Source: Nitrosomonas communis
Lineage (GTDB): Bacteria > Pseudomonadota > Gammaproteobacteria > Burkholderiales > Nitrosomonadaceae
DNA length: 64,000 nucleotides
Direction: 5' to 3'
Assembly: GCF_900114745.1 (NCBI RefSeq)
Contig: NZ_FOUB01000006.1
Coordinates: forward strand, 62,001 to 126,000
The translations under genes and the position numbers were made by a program. Below, piece after piece: positions 1 through 9,733 of the stretch. Every line of letters begins with the position of its first letter. The stretch's first letter is position 1. The notes beneath the pieces are model-generated. The model searched no databases and was not told where the DNA came from. It was given only the letters and a program-made list of their open reading frames with translations.

Positions 1-2565
1 CAAATCCGTGCATTGCGCGGTCCCAATCTGTGGAGTAAGCATACATCTATTGAAGCAACGGTTTTATTTAGCGAGAACGAATGTACTATCGACAGAATCC
101 CGGGTTTTGAAACGCGCCTGCGTGAACGCTTTCCTGAAATTGCACAGCTCCTACCCGCTGATCGTTATAAAATGGCGACTGTGGCCCATGTTCTCGAATT
201 TGCTGCACTCGGTTTGCAAGTGCAAGCAGGTTGTCCAGTTACCTTCAGTCATACTACTCAGACATCGGAAACCAATACTTTCCGGATTATCGTTGAATAC
301 AGTGAAGAGGCAGTGGGAAGGCTTGCTTTTGAACTCTCTTTAGAACTTTGTCACGCCGTTATAGAAAATATACCCTTTGATTTATCCACAGCGTTACTCC
401 GCTTACACACGCTTTATGAAGATATCCGTCTCGGACCAAGTACTGGTGCTATTGTGCGAGCAGCTGTTGCGCGTGGTATTCCATGCCGTCGCTTGACAAA
501 TGGAAGTTTGGTACAGTTTGGCTGGGGAAGCAAGCAGCGGCGTATCCAAGCTTCTGAAAGTGATTCAACCAGCGCGGTTGCAGAATCTATTGTGCAAGAT
601 AAAGAACTGACTAAAACACTCTTGCTTGCGGCAGGTATTCCTGTTCCTGTGGGGCGACCAGTTATCGATGCTGAGGATGCATGGGCTGCTGCCTGCGAAA
701 TTGGTGCACCAGTAGTGGTTAAACCACAGGATGGCAATCAAGGCAAAGGTGTAACCGCTAATCTCGTTGATTGCGAACAGATCAAAGCAGCTTATGTGAA
801 AGCCACGGAAATTAGTGACAATGTGCTGATTGAACGCTATGTGATCGGGCATGATTATCGTATGCTGGTTGTGGGCAAAAAGTTAGTGGCTGCCGCGAGA
901 CGTGATCCTCCTCAGGTAGTAGGGGATGGCGTTCATAGCATTTATCACTTAGTGGAGCAAATCAATCGTGATCCACTGCGCAGTGAGGGTCACGCAAATT
1001 TACTGACTAAAATCCACCTGGATGAGATTTCACTGACGCATCTTGCTAGCCAGGGACTGACAGCAGAATCTATTCCGGCTAAAGGCATGCGGGTTGTGTT
1101 GCGCAATAATGCCAATTTGTCCACAGGTGGTACGGCAACTGATGTAACGGACGATGTTCATCCCGAAATTGCAGCAAACGCGGTTGCTGCTGCACAAATG
1201 ACAGGGCTAGATATTTGCGGAATTGATTTGATTTGCGAGAGCATCATGCGACCATTGGAGGAGCAAGGCGGTGCAATTATCGAAGTCAATGCAGCTCCCG
1301 GTTTGCGTATGCACTTGCAGCCTTCATATGGTAATGGGCGTCCAGTAGGAAAGGCAATTATCGATAATATGTTCGCGCAAGGTGATGATGCGCGTATTCC
1401 GGTTGTTGCTGTAACAGGCACTAACGGCAAAACGACAACGGTGCGCTTGATAGCCAATATTTTGGAAAATAACCAGTTGCGTGTTGGCATGACGTGTACG
1501 GATGGAGTGTTCGTCAATGGACAATGTATCGATACTGGCGACTGCAGTGGACCTAAGAGCGCCAGAAATGTTCTGTTCCATCCTGATGTCGATGCTGCTG
1601 TGCTAGAAACCGCGCGAGGTGGCATGTTGCGTGAAGGGTTAGGTTTTGATCATTGCCAGGTGGCTGTCGTAACTAATATCGGCAGGGGTGACCATCTCGG
1701 TCTGGCTAATATCAATACAATCGACGAATTGGCAGCCGTCAAACGACTTGTTGTAGAGAATGTCTTACCTGGTAGAGGTATCGCTGTGCTCAATGCAGAT
1801 GATCCTCAGGTTGTCAAAATGGCTGCTTATTGTCCGGGTACTGTTATGTTCTTTTCTCGAGATAGCCATAATATGATGGTGCTGTCGCAACGTGCGCAAC
1901 GTAAACGCGTCGTTTATCTTGAGGATCATTTCATTGTTGCATCAGAAGCAGAAGTTGAGCAACGAATATCTTTGAGTGAGATCCCCCTTACTAAAAATGG
2001 TCTCATCAGTTTTCAGATCGAAAATGCTATGGCAGCTATTGCCGTGGGTTGGGCGCTGGGGCTGGAATGGGCTGTTATTCGTGCCGGTTTAAATAATTTT
2101 ATTAGTGATACGCAAACTGCTCCAGGGCGATTCAACCTTTTCAATTACCGGAATGCCACATTGATCGCAGATTATGGGCACAATCCGGATGCGATGGAAG
2201 CGCTGGCAAGTGCGATAAATCGCATACCCGCAAAAAGACGGATGGTTGTCATCAGCGCTGCGGGTGATCGCCGTGACGAAGATATTCGGTTACAAACCCA
2301 GATTCTAGGAGAAATATTTGATGAAGTGGTGCTTTATCAAGACAAATGCCAACGTGGACGTAACGACGGTGAAGTACTAGGATTGTTACGAGAAGGGTTG
2401 GAGAATGCCAAGCGTGTGCGCAAAGTGAGCGAAATACATGGGGAGTTCAAAGCGATCGATACGGCACTGACCAATCTGCAAGCAGGCGAACTTTGCCTCA
2501 TCCTGGTTGATCAGGTGGAACAAGCGCTTGGGCACATCCATAATCGGATAGCTAACGCTTGCTAA
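1..2565 (+). CDS. cphA: Cyanophycin synthetase, 5' end outside window
   Basis: Non-ribosomal ligase that builds the nitrogen/carbon reserve polymer cyanophycin by ATP-dependent addition of Asp and Arg. The reading frame is open from base 1 (QIRALRGPNLWSKHTS), and this family motif normally lies a few residues after the start, so only a short N-terminus is missing. Visible are an ATP-grasp domain (VVVKPQDGNQGKGV near residue 240, EVNAAPGL near 430) and a C-terminal Mur-ligase-like domain with the P-loop GTNGKTTT near 475 and ETARGGMLREGLGFD near 535. About 854 residues are present, full length for CphA. A second cphA-like gene often precedes it in betaproteobacteria, but that region is out of view. 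Confidence 0.93.
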   Translation, partial: QIRALRGPNLWSKHTSIEATVLFSENECTIDRIPGFETRLRERFPEIAQLLPADRYKMATVAHVLEFAALGLQVQAGCPVTFSHTTQTSETNTFRIIVEYSEEAVGRLAFELSLELCHAVIENIPFDLSTALLRLHTLYEDIRLGPSTGAIVRAAVARGIPCRRLTNGSLVQFGWGSKQRRIQASESDSTSAVAESIVQDKELTKTLLLAAGIPVPVGRPVIDAEDAWAAACEIGAPVVVKPQDGNQGKGVTANLVDCEQIKAAYVKATEISDNVLIERYVIGHDYRMLVVGKKLVAAARRDPPQVVGDGVHSIYHLVEQINRDPLRSEGHANLLTKIHLDEISLTHLASQGLTAESIPAKGMRVVLRNNANLSTGGTATDVTDDVHPEIAANAVAAAQMTGLDICGIDLICESIMRPLEEQGGAIIEVNAAPGLRMHLQPSYGNGRPVGKAIIDNMFAQGDDARIPVVAVTGTNGKTTTVRLIANILENNQLRVGMTCTDGVFVNGQCIDTGDCSGPKSARNVLFHPDVDAAVLETARGGMLREGLGFDHCQVAVVTNIGRGDHLGLANINTIDELAAVKRLVVENVLPGRGIAVLNADDPQVVKMAAYCPGTVMFFSRDSHNMMVLSQRAQRKRVVYLEDHFIVASEAEVEQRISLSEIPLTKNGLISFQIENAMAAIAVGWALGLEWAVIRAGLNNFISDTQTAPGRFNLFNYRNATLIADYGHNPDAMEALASAINRIPAKRRMVVISAAGDRRDEDIRLQTQILGEIFDEVVLYQDKCQRGRNDGEVLGLLREGLENAKRVRKVSEIHGEFKAIDTALTNLQAGELCLILVDQVEQALGHIHNRIANAC

Positions 2566-2579
2566 ATTAATGGTTAAAT

Positions 2580-2627
2580 AATGGTAAGCCTGCTTCCAGG
2601 CGGGCACTAATAGATTGACCATTTTTT
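2580..2627 (+). terminator. Possible terminator after cphA
   Basis: AATGGT (2580-2585) pairs with ACCATT (2618-2623), which runs straight into a T tract, and an inner GCCTG/CAGGC hairpin lies between them. It sits just past the cphA stop. The outer stem is weak and the long loop makes this tentative. Confidence 0.35.
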
Positions 2628-2856
2628 ATGGAATTACATTGCTGCAGAGTCGTTTTGCCCCTTAATCAGGGTACGGTGGCATTTGGCCATAAGGCAGAAG
2701 GGGACCGGTATTATTTGTTTCTCAAAACAAAACATAACTTGTATTGTCAGAATATTTTAAAGTATCAAATAAAAGAAGCCAGATAAAAATGGAAGGTGAT
2801 CTCTTGCTTGGATAGCAAAAGAACTATTATTTATTATATTTTAACGGGAGTTTGCT

Positions 2857-3429
2857 TTGAGTAAGCAGTCAATACAATCAATTGTTGCGGTTTGTTTTTT
2901 AGTTGTGGCATTTTATGCAAGCACAGCTATGGGGCATGGGAGAGTTGCAATGGCAGAAGATCCCTGTGCGCGTCATGCAGGGGGAAATATGGTGCACTTA
3001 AGTGCATACCAGCCACAGTATGACCAACAGGAGCAATACTGTACAGAGATTCCAGTAGCAGGAGATACTTATTTTGTGGTGGATCTGGTCGACCAGCCCT
3101 TGCGGGGGATGCCTGTGAGTTTAAAAGTTTTTCGTGGCGATGATAATGAGGGTGAGACAGTTGCCCAGGTAAAGGCTGATTATCATCCTGACGGTGTTAT
3201 CAGCGGAATAGGTAGACTGGATAAAGGGCTCTATTCAGTAGTGGTGACAGCAGAAGGTATTCCGCCTTTGAAATACTCTTATCAACTTCGCGTGGATATG
3301 ATTGATTATGGAAAAATAGCACGTGCCTGGGCAGGTCCTCTCATCGCAGTGCTATTCTTATCTTGGTTAATGTATCGACTGGTACAATCGGGGCGATGGC
3401 GCCAATGGCTTGGTTCTCGTTACCAATAG
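2857..3429 (+). CDS. Secreted, C-terminally membrane-anchored protein of unknown function
   Basis: A 190-residue protein starting at a TTG with a GGGAG ribosome-binding site at 2846-2850. It has an N-terminal hydrophobic segment (residues 8-24, ending near AMGHG) that looks like a signal peptide. A periplasmic beta-rich region follows (about 65-150, with GMPVSLKVFRGDD and KGLYSVVVTAEG), then one transmembrane segment at about 160-177 and a short basic tail (RLVQSGRWRQW). Topology is therefore periplasmic with a cytoplasmic C-terminus. The fold recalls small YtkA/CopC-like beta-sandwich proteins, but no diagnostic residues are seen and no function is assigned. A strong terminator follows. Confidence 0.7.
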   Translation: MSKQSIQSIVAVCFLVVAFYASTAMGHGRVAMAEDPCARHAGGNMVHLSAYQPQYDQQEQYCTEIPVAGDTYFVVDLVDQPLRGMPVSLKVFRGDDNEGETVAQVKADYHPDGVISGIGRLDKGLYSVVVTAEGIPPLKYSYQLRVDMIDYGKIARAWAGPLIAVLFLSWLMYRLVQSGRWRQWLGSRYQ

Positions 3430-3480
3430 ATCAACCAGGTAATTAGACCAGATTAATCGTCATTTTAAGAAAAATTAATT

Positions 3481-3506
3481 GCCTCCGTTAACAGGAGGCT
3501 TTTTTA
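3481..3506 (+). terminator. Rho-independent terminator
   Basis: The stem GCCTCC (3481-3486) and GGAGGC (3494-3499) has a 7-nt loop and is followed by six Ts. It lies 50 bp after the stop of the membrane-anchored protein gene. Confidence 0.85.
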
Positions 3507-3514
3507 TGTCATAC

Positions 3515-3611
3515 TAAGTGAGACCAAAAACTCGCTGCACCATTGGTGTCTCAATCAGGCTAGCTCCTCTCCTCAATCCCGTAATGCCATGTTTGATTTT
3601 GGTCTCACTTA
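3515..3611. repeat. 97-bp element with 15-bp perfect inverted terminal repeats
   Basis: TAAGTGAGACCAAAA (3515-3529) is repeated exactly in inverse at 3597-3611. The 67 bp between have no coding potential. It sits between a terminator and the 3' end of the osmC pseudogene. It looks like a MITE or a deleted insertion sequence, and no second copy was seen in the window. Confidence 0.55.
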
Positions 3612-3634
3612 CCAGCATCTGCCCCGATAGTGTA

Positions 3635-4202
3635 TTAGTAAGTCTCGATTTTGACCTTTACTGGGACTGAATTGGACACCACATCAAATACAGGCGAAAA
3701 TTTGATTAGCTCTTTTAGCGTATCAGCTGTCGTCTGAGATTTGACGCGCATTTTGACACGAATTTCTTGATATCCCTTACGCACATCTTTTGCAAGATCA
3801 AGGAATCCGCGCAAATCGAGATCCCCTTCAAGTTTGGAATCGACGGCTTCGATTTTGATTCCGCGTGCGGCTGCGTGATAGACCATAGAAGTCGTCATGC
3901 AGGAGATTAACGCATGGAGGACAAACTCTACTGGATTGGCTCCTGCATCTTGCCCAAGTAGCAAAGGGGGTTCATGGCATCGAACACAAAGGGGATAGTG
4001 CGGTTCGTATCTTCTGCTTTGCAACCATAAAACTTCTGGATGGTGGATTGGTTGTAGCCACCACTAAACCAATGATTTTGGCGCGGAATTTGAATTTTGC
4101 CAGCTCGTGGTCATTTTTGACTGCTTCAATTGTCTCAAACAGCGCATTGACATTCACACCATTGGTATTAACGGTTTCTGTTTTTGCTATTTCTTGAGTC
4201 AT
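3635..4202 (-). pseudogene. OsmC-family peroxiredoxin, frameshifted
   Basis: OsmC/Ohr-family proteins are thiol peroxidases that remove organic peroxides. Three pieces in different frames join to one family-like protein. An N-terminal part starts at ATG 4202 (MTQEIAKTETVNTNGVNVNA), a middle piece of about 35 residues (NHWFSGGYNQSTIQKFYG) has shifted frame near 4076-4082, and a C-terminal part has shifted near 3966-3976 (EPPLLLGQDAGANPVE, then SCMTTSMVYHAAARGI). The C-terminal Cys of SCMT is kept. AGGAGAAT precedes the start. Two single-base indels disable it unless they are sequencing errors. It is divergent from a GlxA-type regulator. Confidence 0.8.
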
Positions 4203-4320
4203 AATTATTCTCCTTTTTAAATAAGAATCGATATGTTTCGTCAGGTCACCAATTGAAAACAGTGATTATGTAAGTAAGATGATAAAATCCTGAGGCAAAT
4301 TTGATAAGATGCTGATGTGC

Positions 4321-4339
4321 CATAAATAGTCCATTTATG
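4321..4339. promoter_or_regulatory. Candidate operator between osmC and the GlxA-type regulator
   Basis: CATAAAT (4321-4327) and ATTTATG (4333-4339) form a perfect 7-bp inverted repeat with a 5-bp spacer, 20 bp upstream of the regulator's start and in the shared divergent region. Autoregulation or control of osmC is an inference from position only. Confidence 0.3.
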
Positions 4340-4358
4340 CCACAAATTGGGAGGTAAT

Positions 4359-5384
4359 TTGAACGATCCCAGCGCTACACCGATAGAAGTATTGATAGCT
4401 GCAATCCCCGAAACGGCTGGGTCGGCACTTTATGGAATGGTTGATATCCTGTCGGCAGCGGGCACTCTCTGGCAAAGTTTGATAAGGACTGAGCCACAGC
4501 AAAATTTATTTCGCGTGCGACTGATGGCACCTTTACGCGAACCATTTCGGTGTGGGAACGGCATACCAGTTACGCCTGATGTATCGCTTAACGATGATCC
4601 CAAGGCAAATATTTTGATATTGCCAGAGTTGTGGCTCGGCCCAGATGAAACATTCAATGGACGCTATCCTGAGATAATGGACTGGATTCGAATCCAGTAT
4701 CGTTATGGGATGATGATCTATGCGGCTTGCTCTGGGGTTATTATGCTGGCTGAGACGGGATTGCTTGATGGTTGTGAAGCAACCTCACATTGGGGTTATC
4801 AATATCTTTTTAGAAAGCAATATCCCAAGGTACCTTACCGTCCTGAGCCTAATCTCGTATTTGCTGATCCTGCTGGGCGCATCGTAACTGCTGGCGGTAC
4901 TACTTCATGGCATGATTTAGCAATACACATCATCGCGCGGCATGCTAATCCAGGAGAAGCGCTGCGCATTGCCAAAGTGTATCTGCTGAAGCTACATGGC
5001 GAGGGACAACTTCCGTATGCAAGTCTAGTTCGAAACGATCCTCATGCTGATGCGGTCGTTCGTTCATGCCAGCAATGGTTGCACCAACATTTCATGAAAA
5101 CGGATGCGATTGCTCATGTTGTGGCGCTGGCGAAGATACCCGAACGCACATTGAAACGTCGTTTTAAAACGGCAAATGGATTAACGCTCATAGAATATTT
5201 GCAGAATCTACGTGTTGAGCATGCAAAAACACTGCTCGAGCGTACCGATACGATGCCTATTGATGAGATCAGTGTCGCTGCCGGCTATGAAGATGCTTCC
5301 TTTTTCCGGCGCTTGTTCAAACGCAGTACGGGCCTCACTCCAAGCCAGTACCGGCGAATGTTCCAACCAATACTGACTTCATGA
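4359..5384 (+). CDS. GlxA-family transcriptional regulator (DJ-1/PfpI-like plus AraC HTH)
   Basis: A 341-residue regulator. Residues about 5-190 form a DJ-1/PfpI-like class I amidotransferase-type sensor domain, with the elbow region YAACSGVIMLAETGLLDG and ATSHW. Residues about 225-335 are an AraC-type double helix-turn-helix (KIPERTLKRRFKTANGLTLI, then VAAGYEDASFFRRLFKRSTG). TTG 4359 was chosen because GGAGG at 4350-4354 lies just in front; an in-frame TTG at 4347 is part of that site's own sequence. It is divergent from the osmC pseudogene, which may have been its target. The inducer is unknown. Confidence 0.88.
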   Translation: MNDPSATPIEVLIAAIPETAGSALYGMVDILSAAGTLWQSLIRTEPQQNLFRVRLMAPLREPFRCGNGIPVTPDVSLNDDPKANILILPELWLGPDETFNGRYPEIMDWIRIQYRYGMMIYAACSGVIMLAETGLLDGCEATSHWGYQYLFRKQYPKVPYRPEPNLVFADPAGRIVTAGGTTSWHDLAIHIIARHANPGEALRIAKVYLLKLHGEGQLPYASLVRNDPHADAVVRSCQQWLHQHFMKTDAIAHVVALAKIPERTLKRRFKTANGLTLIEYLQNLRVEHAKTLLERTDTMPIDEISVAAGYEDASFFRRLFKRSTGLTPSQYRRMFQPILTS

Positions 5385-5631
5385 CATGATATTTCTTAGT
5401 GAGCACCTTGCCGAATCAACTTTTGTAGAATTAAAAAGTGAATTGTGCCGCACCAATCTGACTGCTTTTGACGCTAGGATATGAGTAGTCTATGGCTCTC
5501 AAAAAGATCAGGTGCAAGAAGAACTGTTAGCCGGATCGCATTTTGAATTAGAAGATATTCAAGGAGTGCTCGCATCCGTAGTTATAATGATTGTAACTGG
5601 AGATTTTTATCCCAAAAATCAGGAGGTCGCG

Positions 5632-8004
5632 ATGAATGATTATATTAGGTGGTTTGACCAGTTGAGTAAGGATGATGTTGGCATGGTGGGTGGTAAGAAT
5701 GCCTCATTAGGTGAGATGATCAGTCATCTTAGCGAAGCAGGTGTTAATGTTCCGAATGGTTTTGCCACTACTACGCACGCCTATCGTGATTTTCTGGCAA
5801 GTAATGGCCTCACTGAGCGCATTAAGCAATTACTGGATAAACTAGATATCACTGATATCAGCGCGCTGACCGCTACAGGCAAAACGATTCGTGGTTGGCT
5901 ACTGGCTGCCGCATTGCCCGATGCTTTGCTGCAAGCAATAACTCAGGCCTATCAGAAGTTGGTGGCTAATAGTGATGATGCAATTTCATTTGCAGTACGT
6001 TCGTCAGCAACGGCTGAAGATTTGGCTGATGCCTCATTTGCAGGGCAACAGGAAACTTTGTTGAATGTGCATGGCCTCGATCAAATTTTTGCGGCGATCA
6101 AAATTGTGTTTGCATCGCTATATAACGATCGCGCTATTGCTTATCGCGTTCACCATAAATTTCAGCATGACAAGGTACATCTGTCCGCAGGAATTCAGAA
6201 AATGGTGCGTAGCGACCTGGGCGCGAGTGGCGTGGTGTTTACGCTGGACACCGAATCAGGATTTCGGGATGTTATTTTCATTACGGCAACTTATGGCTTA
6301 GGAGAAACCATTGTGCAGGGAAAGGTCAATCCAGATGAGTTCTATGTTTATAAGCGAGGGTTAGAGGCAGGTCGTCCGGCCATTCTTTCGCGGCGTTTAG
6401 GTGCTAAGGCTATTGAGATGATTTATGATGAAAAAGGTGAGCAGGGCGCATCTACGCTGATATGTAATGTTGAGATCAAGCGCCGCCAGCGTTTCTGCTT
6501 GTCTGATGCACAAGTCGAAGCATTGGCACAGCAGGCATTACTCATTGAGAAGCATTATGGTCGTCCAATGGATATAGAATGGGCGTTGGATGGACTCGAT
6601 AAGCAGCTTTATATTGTCCAGGCTCGCCCAGAAACGGTTGAAAGCCGAAAGAGCCTCACAGTAGAGCATTTTAAATTGAGTGAGCAAGGAAAGGTGTTGA
6701 CCGAAGGCCGCGCCATCGGGCAAAAAATAGGGCAGGGGATGGCACGTCTGATCATGCATACTGACCAGATGCAAAATCTTCAAACAGGAGAGGTGCTGGT
6801 TACCGATATGACTGATCCGGATTGGGAACCGATCATGAAACGGGCAGCCGCCATTGTTACCAATCGAGGTGGGCGCACGTGTCATGCCGCGATTGTGGCA
6901 CGCGAACTAGGGATTCCGGCAGTGGTAGGTTGTGGCGATGCTACGACACAAATTAAGGATGGAGCGGAAACCACCATTTCCTGCTCTGAAGGAGATACTG
7001 GTTATGTTTATGAAGGATTACTCAAGTTTGAGCATACGACTGCCGATATCGGCAAGCTGCCCGATCTGCCCGTTAAAATCATGATGAATGTCGGTAACCC
7101 ATCCCATGCATTTGGCTTTGCCCGTTTGCCCAACCAAGGGGTTGGGTTGGCGCGACTGGAATTCATCATTAATAATATGATCGGCATCCATCCGAAAGCA
7201 TTACTGGAGTTTGAGCAATTACCGCAAGAATTGAAAGATGAGATTGGGCAACGAATAACTGGTTATGCTGATCCAGTCAGCTTTTATGTGGATAAACTAG
7301 TGGAAGGTATTGCTACATTGGCCGCAGCCTTTTATCCACACCCTGTGATCGTACGCACATCCGACTTTAAATCGAATGAATACGCCCATCTGCTCGGCGG
7401 GGATCGTTATGAACCACAAGAAGAAAATCCCATGATTGGCTTTCGTGGGGCATCACGTTACGTGGCAACAGTATTTCGCAATTGTTTTGAACTGGAATGT
7501 CTGGCATTGCGTAAAATACGCGATGAGATGGGGTTGACCAATGTTGAAGTCATGATCCCATTTTGTCGTACTGTGGAAGAAGCCCGGCAAGTTACAGAAT
7601 TGCTTGCCTCGCAGGGACTTGTGCGGGGCGAGAATGGTCTGCGCCTGATCATGATGTGCGAGATTCCTTCCAATGCGGTGCTGGCAGAAGAGTTTTTGCA
7701 ATATTTTGACGGTTTTTCCATTGGTTCGAATGATATGACTCAGTTAGCGCTGGGTATTGATCGCGATTCCAGTCTTGTATCCCATTTGTTCGATGAGCGC
7801 AATGCAGCTGTTAAAAAGATCCTGAAGATGGCGATCGACGCCTGCCGCAAACAAGATAAATATATCGGTATTTGTGGTCAGGCACCGTCTGACTATCCTG
7901 ATTTTGCAGTTTGGCTGGTTGAGCAAGGAATTGGGAGCTTATCGCTGAATCCGGATACCGTTGTGGATACCTGGCTGCATCTTGCCAAATTGAACAAACA
8001 GTGA
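5632..8004 (+). CDS. ppsA: Phosphoenolpyruvate synthase
   Basis: Converts pyruvate, ATP and water to phosphoenolpyruvate, AMP and phosphate for gluconeogenesis. The 790 residues match the usual length. The order is an N-terminal ATP-binding domain ([11 protein letters not shown] near 18; [20 protein letters not shown] near 125), a phosphohistidine domain ([20 protein letters not shown] near 415, with the catalytic His in TCHA) and a C-terminal PEP/pyruvate TIM barrel ([28 protein letters not shown]). Start ATG 5632 has AGGAGG five bases upstream; an upstream in-frame extension to 5512 is ignored. Its regulator gene ppsR overlaps the stop but is broken. Confidence 0.96.
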   Translation: MNDYIRWFDQLSKDDVGMVGGKNASLGEMISHLSEAGVNVPNGFATTTHAYRDFLASNGLTERIKQLLDKLDITDISALTATGKTIRGWLLAAALPDALLQAITQAYQKLVANSDDAISFAVRSSATAEDLADASFAGQQETLLNVHGLDQIFAAIKIVFASLYNDRAIAYRVHHKFQHDKVHLSAGIQKMVRSDLGASGVVFTLDTESGFRDVIFITATYGLGETIVQGKVNPDEFYVYKRGLEAGRPAILSRRLGAKAIEMIYDEKGEQGASTLICNVEIKRRQRFCLSDAQVEALAQQALLIEKHYGRPMDIEWALDGLDKQLYIVQARPETVESRKSLTVEHFKLSEQGKVLTEGRAIGQKIGQGMARLIMHTDQMQNLQTGEVLVTDMTDPDWEPIMKRAAAIVTNRGGRTCHAAIVARELGIPAVVGCGDATTQIKDGAETTISCSEGDTGYVYEGLLKFEHTTADIGKLPDLPVKIMMNVGNPSHAFGFARLPNQGVGLARLEFIINNMIGIHPKALLEFEQLPQELKDEIGQRITGYADPVSFYVDKLVEGIATLAAAFYPHPVIVRTSDFKSNEYAHLLGGDRYEPQEENPMIGFRGASRYVATVFRNCFELECLALRKIRDEMGLTNVEVMIPFCRTVEEARQVTELLASQGLVRGENGLRLIMMCEIPSNAVLAEEFLQYFDGFSIGSNDMTQLALGIDRDSSLVSHLFDERNAAVKKILKMAIDACRKQDKYIGICGQAPSDYPDFAVWLVEQGIGSLSLNPDTVVDTWLHLAKLNKQ

Positions 8005-8831
8005 CCAAACAGAAGCCCACTATCTTTTATTTATCGGATCGTACCGGCATCACTTTGGAAACGCTTGGGCATAGCTTATTAACTCAGTTTGACGGGATCG
8101 AATGGAAAAAATCAACGTGCCTTTTCTGGATAATATAGCAAAAGCCCGGGCTTTGGTGGAACGAATTAATCGTGCTGCAAAATGTGATGGCTATCGGCCA
8201 TTGGTTTTTAGTACCTTGCTTAAAGTGGATATCCTGGAAGTGATCCAGCAGGCAAACTGCCGAGTGTATGATTTTTTTGAAACATTCATTAGCTCAATCG
8301 AGCAAGAACTTCAGCAACCATCTGTCCGAGCGGCTGGACGCTCTCATGGTCTTTAGCAACCTCTATCGTATTTGAAAAGGATTGCCGACAATCAATTACG
8401 CGCTGGCGCACGATGATGGCGTTAATCCAAAAAATTTTACCGAAGCAGACATTATTCTGGTGGGGGTCTCCCGCACCGGTAAAACACCTACCTGTCTTTA
8501 TCTAGCATTACAATACGGTATTGCTGCCGCAAATTATCCACTCATGCAGGAAGATATGTCTACTAACCAATTTCCCAAAGTGCTTGAATCTGTCAGAGAC
8601 AAGCTCTTTGGCTTGACACTCAACAAAGCACAATTGCACTTTATTCGGCTAGAACGCCATCCTAATAGCCAGTATGCATCGCTCACCCAGTGTCAACGCG
8701 AAATTCAATGGCAGGAATCCTTGTTTCAACTATTTCATCTCCCCTACCTGGATACGACGCACATTTCTATTGAAGAAATTAGCACCATTATCTTTGAGCG
8801 CAGTGGTTTGAAAAGGCAGTTATATGGCTGA
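8001..8831 (+). pseudogene. ppsR: PEP synthase regulatory kinase/phosphorylase (PSRP, DUF299), frameshifted
   Basis: PSRP phosphorylates and reactivates PEP synthase. A GTG at 8001 overlaps the ppsA stop and opens with [19 protein letters not shown], typical of the family. The frame then breaks at a run of six A (8106-8111), continues as [20 protein letters not shown] to GRSHGL at 8356, and after another indel and an in-frame TGA near 8374 resumes as INYALAHDDGV. The P-loop-like VGVSRTGKTPTCLYLALQYG and the tail LDTTHISIEEI are intact. The whole gene (about 275 residues) is recognisable but not translatable as one protein, so PEP synthase may lack this control unless the indels are read errors. 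Confidence 0.85.
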
Positions 8832-8899
8832 TTTACTTAATTCGTTAATCATTATTAGGTAAAAGGCAAAGCTCTCTTACTTTCTTGTTTCTTACTTGA

Positions 8900-9115
8900 T
8901 CATGATTCGGGATCACTCCTGAGGATGCTGGATTGACGGATGGTCAACTGAAGCGTACTAATACGGAGTCCGTCAGGATTTGGAACTGTCACGGCAATCG
9001 TTCTCCCCGGGAGTCTCTTCTGCATGACGATGTGACAGCCCCGCTGATGTATTTCCACAAAGCCAACACATGCAAGAATAATACAAACTTGCTTTCCGGA
9101 AAGAATCAGTGGCAT
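8900..9115 (-). CDS. hicA: HicA-like mRNA interferase toxin, orphan and possibly decayed
   Basis: A 71-residue protein whose pattern fits HicA/YcfA. It has SGKQVCIILACVGFVEIHQR, then GCHIVMQKRL with the catalytic-type His (the family usually has GSH), then VTVPNPDGLRISTLQLTIRQ. HicA toxins have a dsRBD-like fold and cleave mRNA. No HicB antitoxin was recognised on either side. The Gly-Cys-His change and the poor tail suggest a degenerating gene. The call is from recalled family similarity and needs a profile search. Confidence 0.55.
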   Translation of the reverse strand: MPLILSGKQVCIILACVGFVEIHQRGCHIVMQKRLPGRTIAVTVPNPDGLRISTLQLTIRQSSILRSDPES

Positions 9116-9733
9116 CCCGCGTGCTCAGACAAGAGCAAGAACTAAATCGCTCTCTATTATTCATCCTTTAGCAATAGAAATAAAAAGATTGCAACCGCAT
9201 CTCAAGCAAATGAGTACACAAAGATGGAACTGTCGGAAAATTGTATTGTCCCATAATTTGTATTATGTATTTTTGGAATGCCTTGCTTCACCCAAAGCGA
9301 TACTATATTAATTCCCAAATACTTATTAGCAATTAAATAGACAGCCGCAAGATAATTTAAAAATATCTGGACACTAGCAAAATTAATATCCTTTTCATCA
9401 GTATTAATGCAGGTTAGGATGCGATACTCATGAAACCTCCTTGAGGCAAAATGATGCTAACAGTTTAAAGGTATGATTGGGCATTATCTGTACGGTATCA
9501 CACATTATCCAAAAAACTCTTTAGGATAATTCTACTGACGGTGATTGAGTTGGATTGCCAGGAGCCGCTACCCTTGGCAGAGACTTGATACTCTATTGGT
9601 AACTTAAAGATCAGAACGCTCTGTGTTACGGACAGAGCTGGGTTTAATTCATAATCAAGGCCCTTAGTTTTCTACTAATTTAATAAGTTTTATTAGGGCT
9701 TAGCACCTTACTTTATTGATAGGAGTAGAAATT
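9116..9733. other. Non-coding stretch before the Crp-like gene
   Basis: About 600 AT-rich bases with no convincing gene, tRNA or repeat. Short open frames here lack ribosome-binding sites and family-like sequence. Part may be the remains of a hicB partner, but no such motif was found. Confidence 0.5.

Noticed and set aside
5512..5631. N-terminal extension of PEP synthase
   Set aside because: ATG 5632 has a strong AGGAGG and starts at the usual family position; the extension is not conserved-looking.
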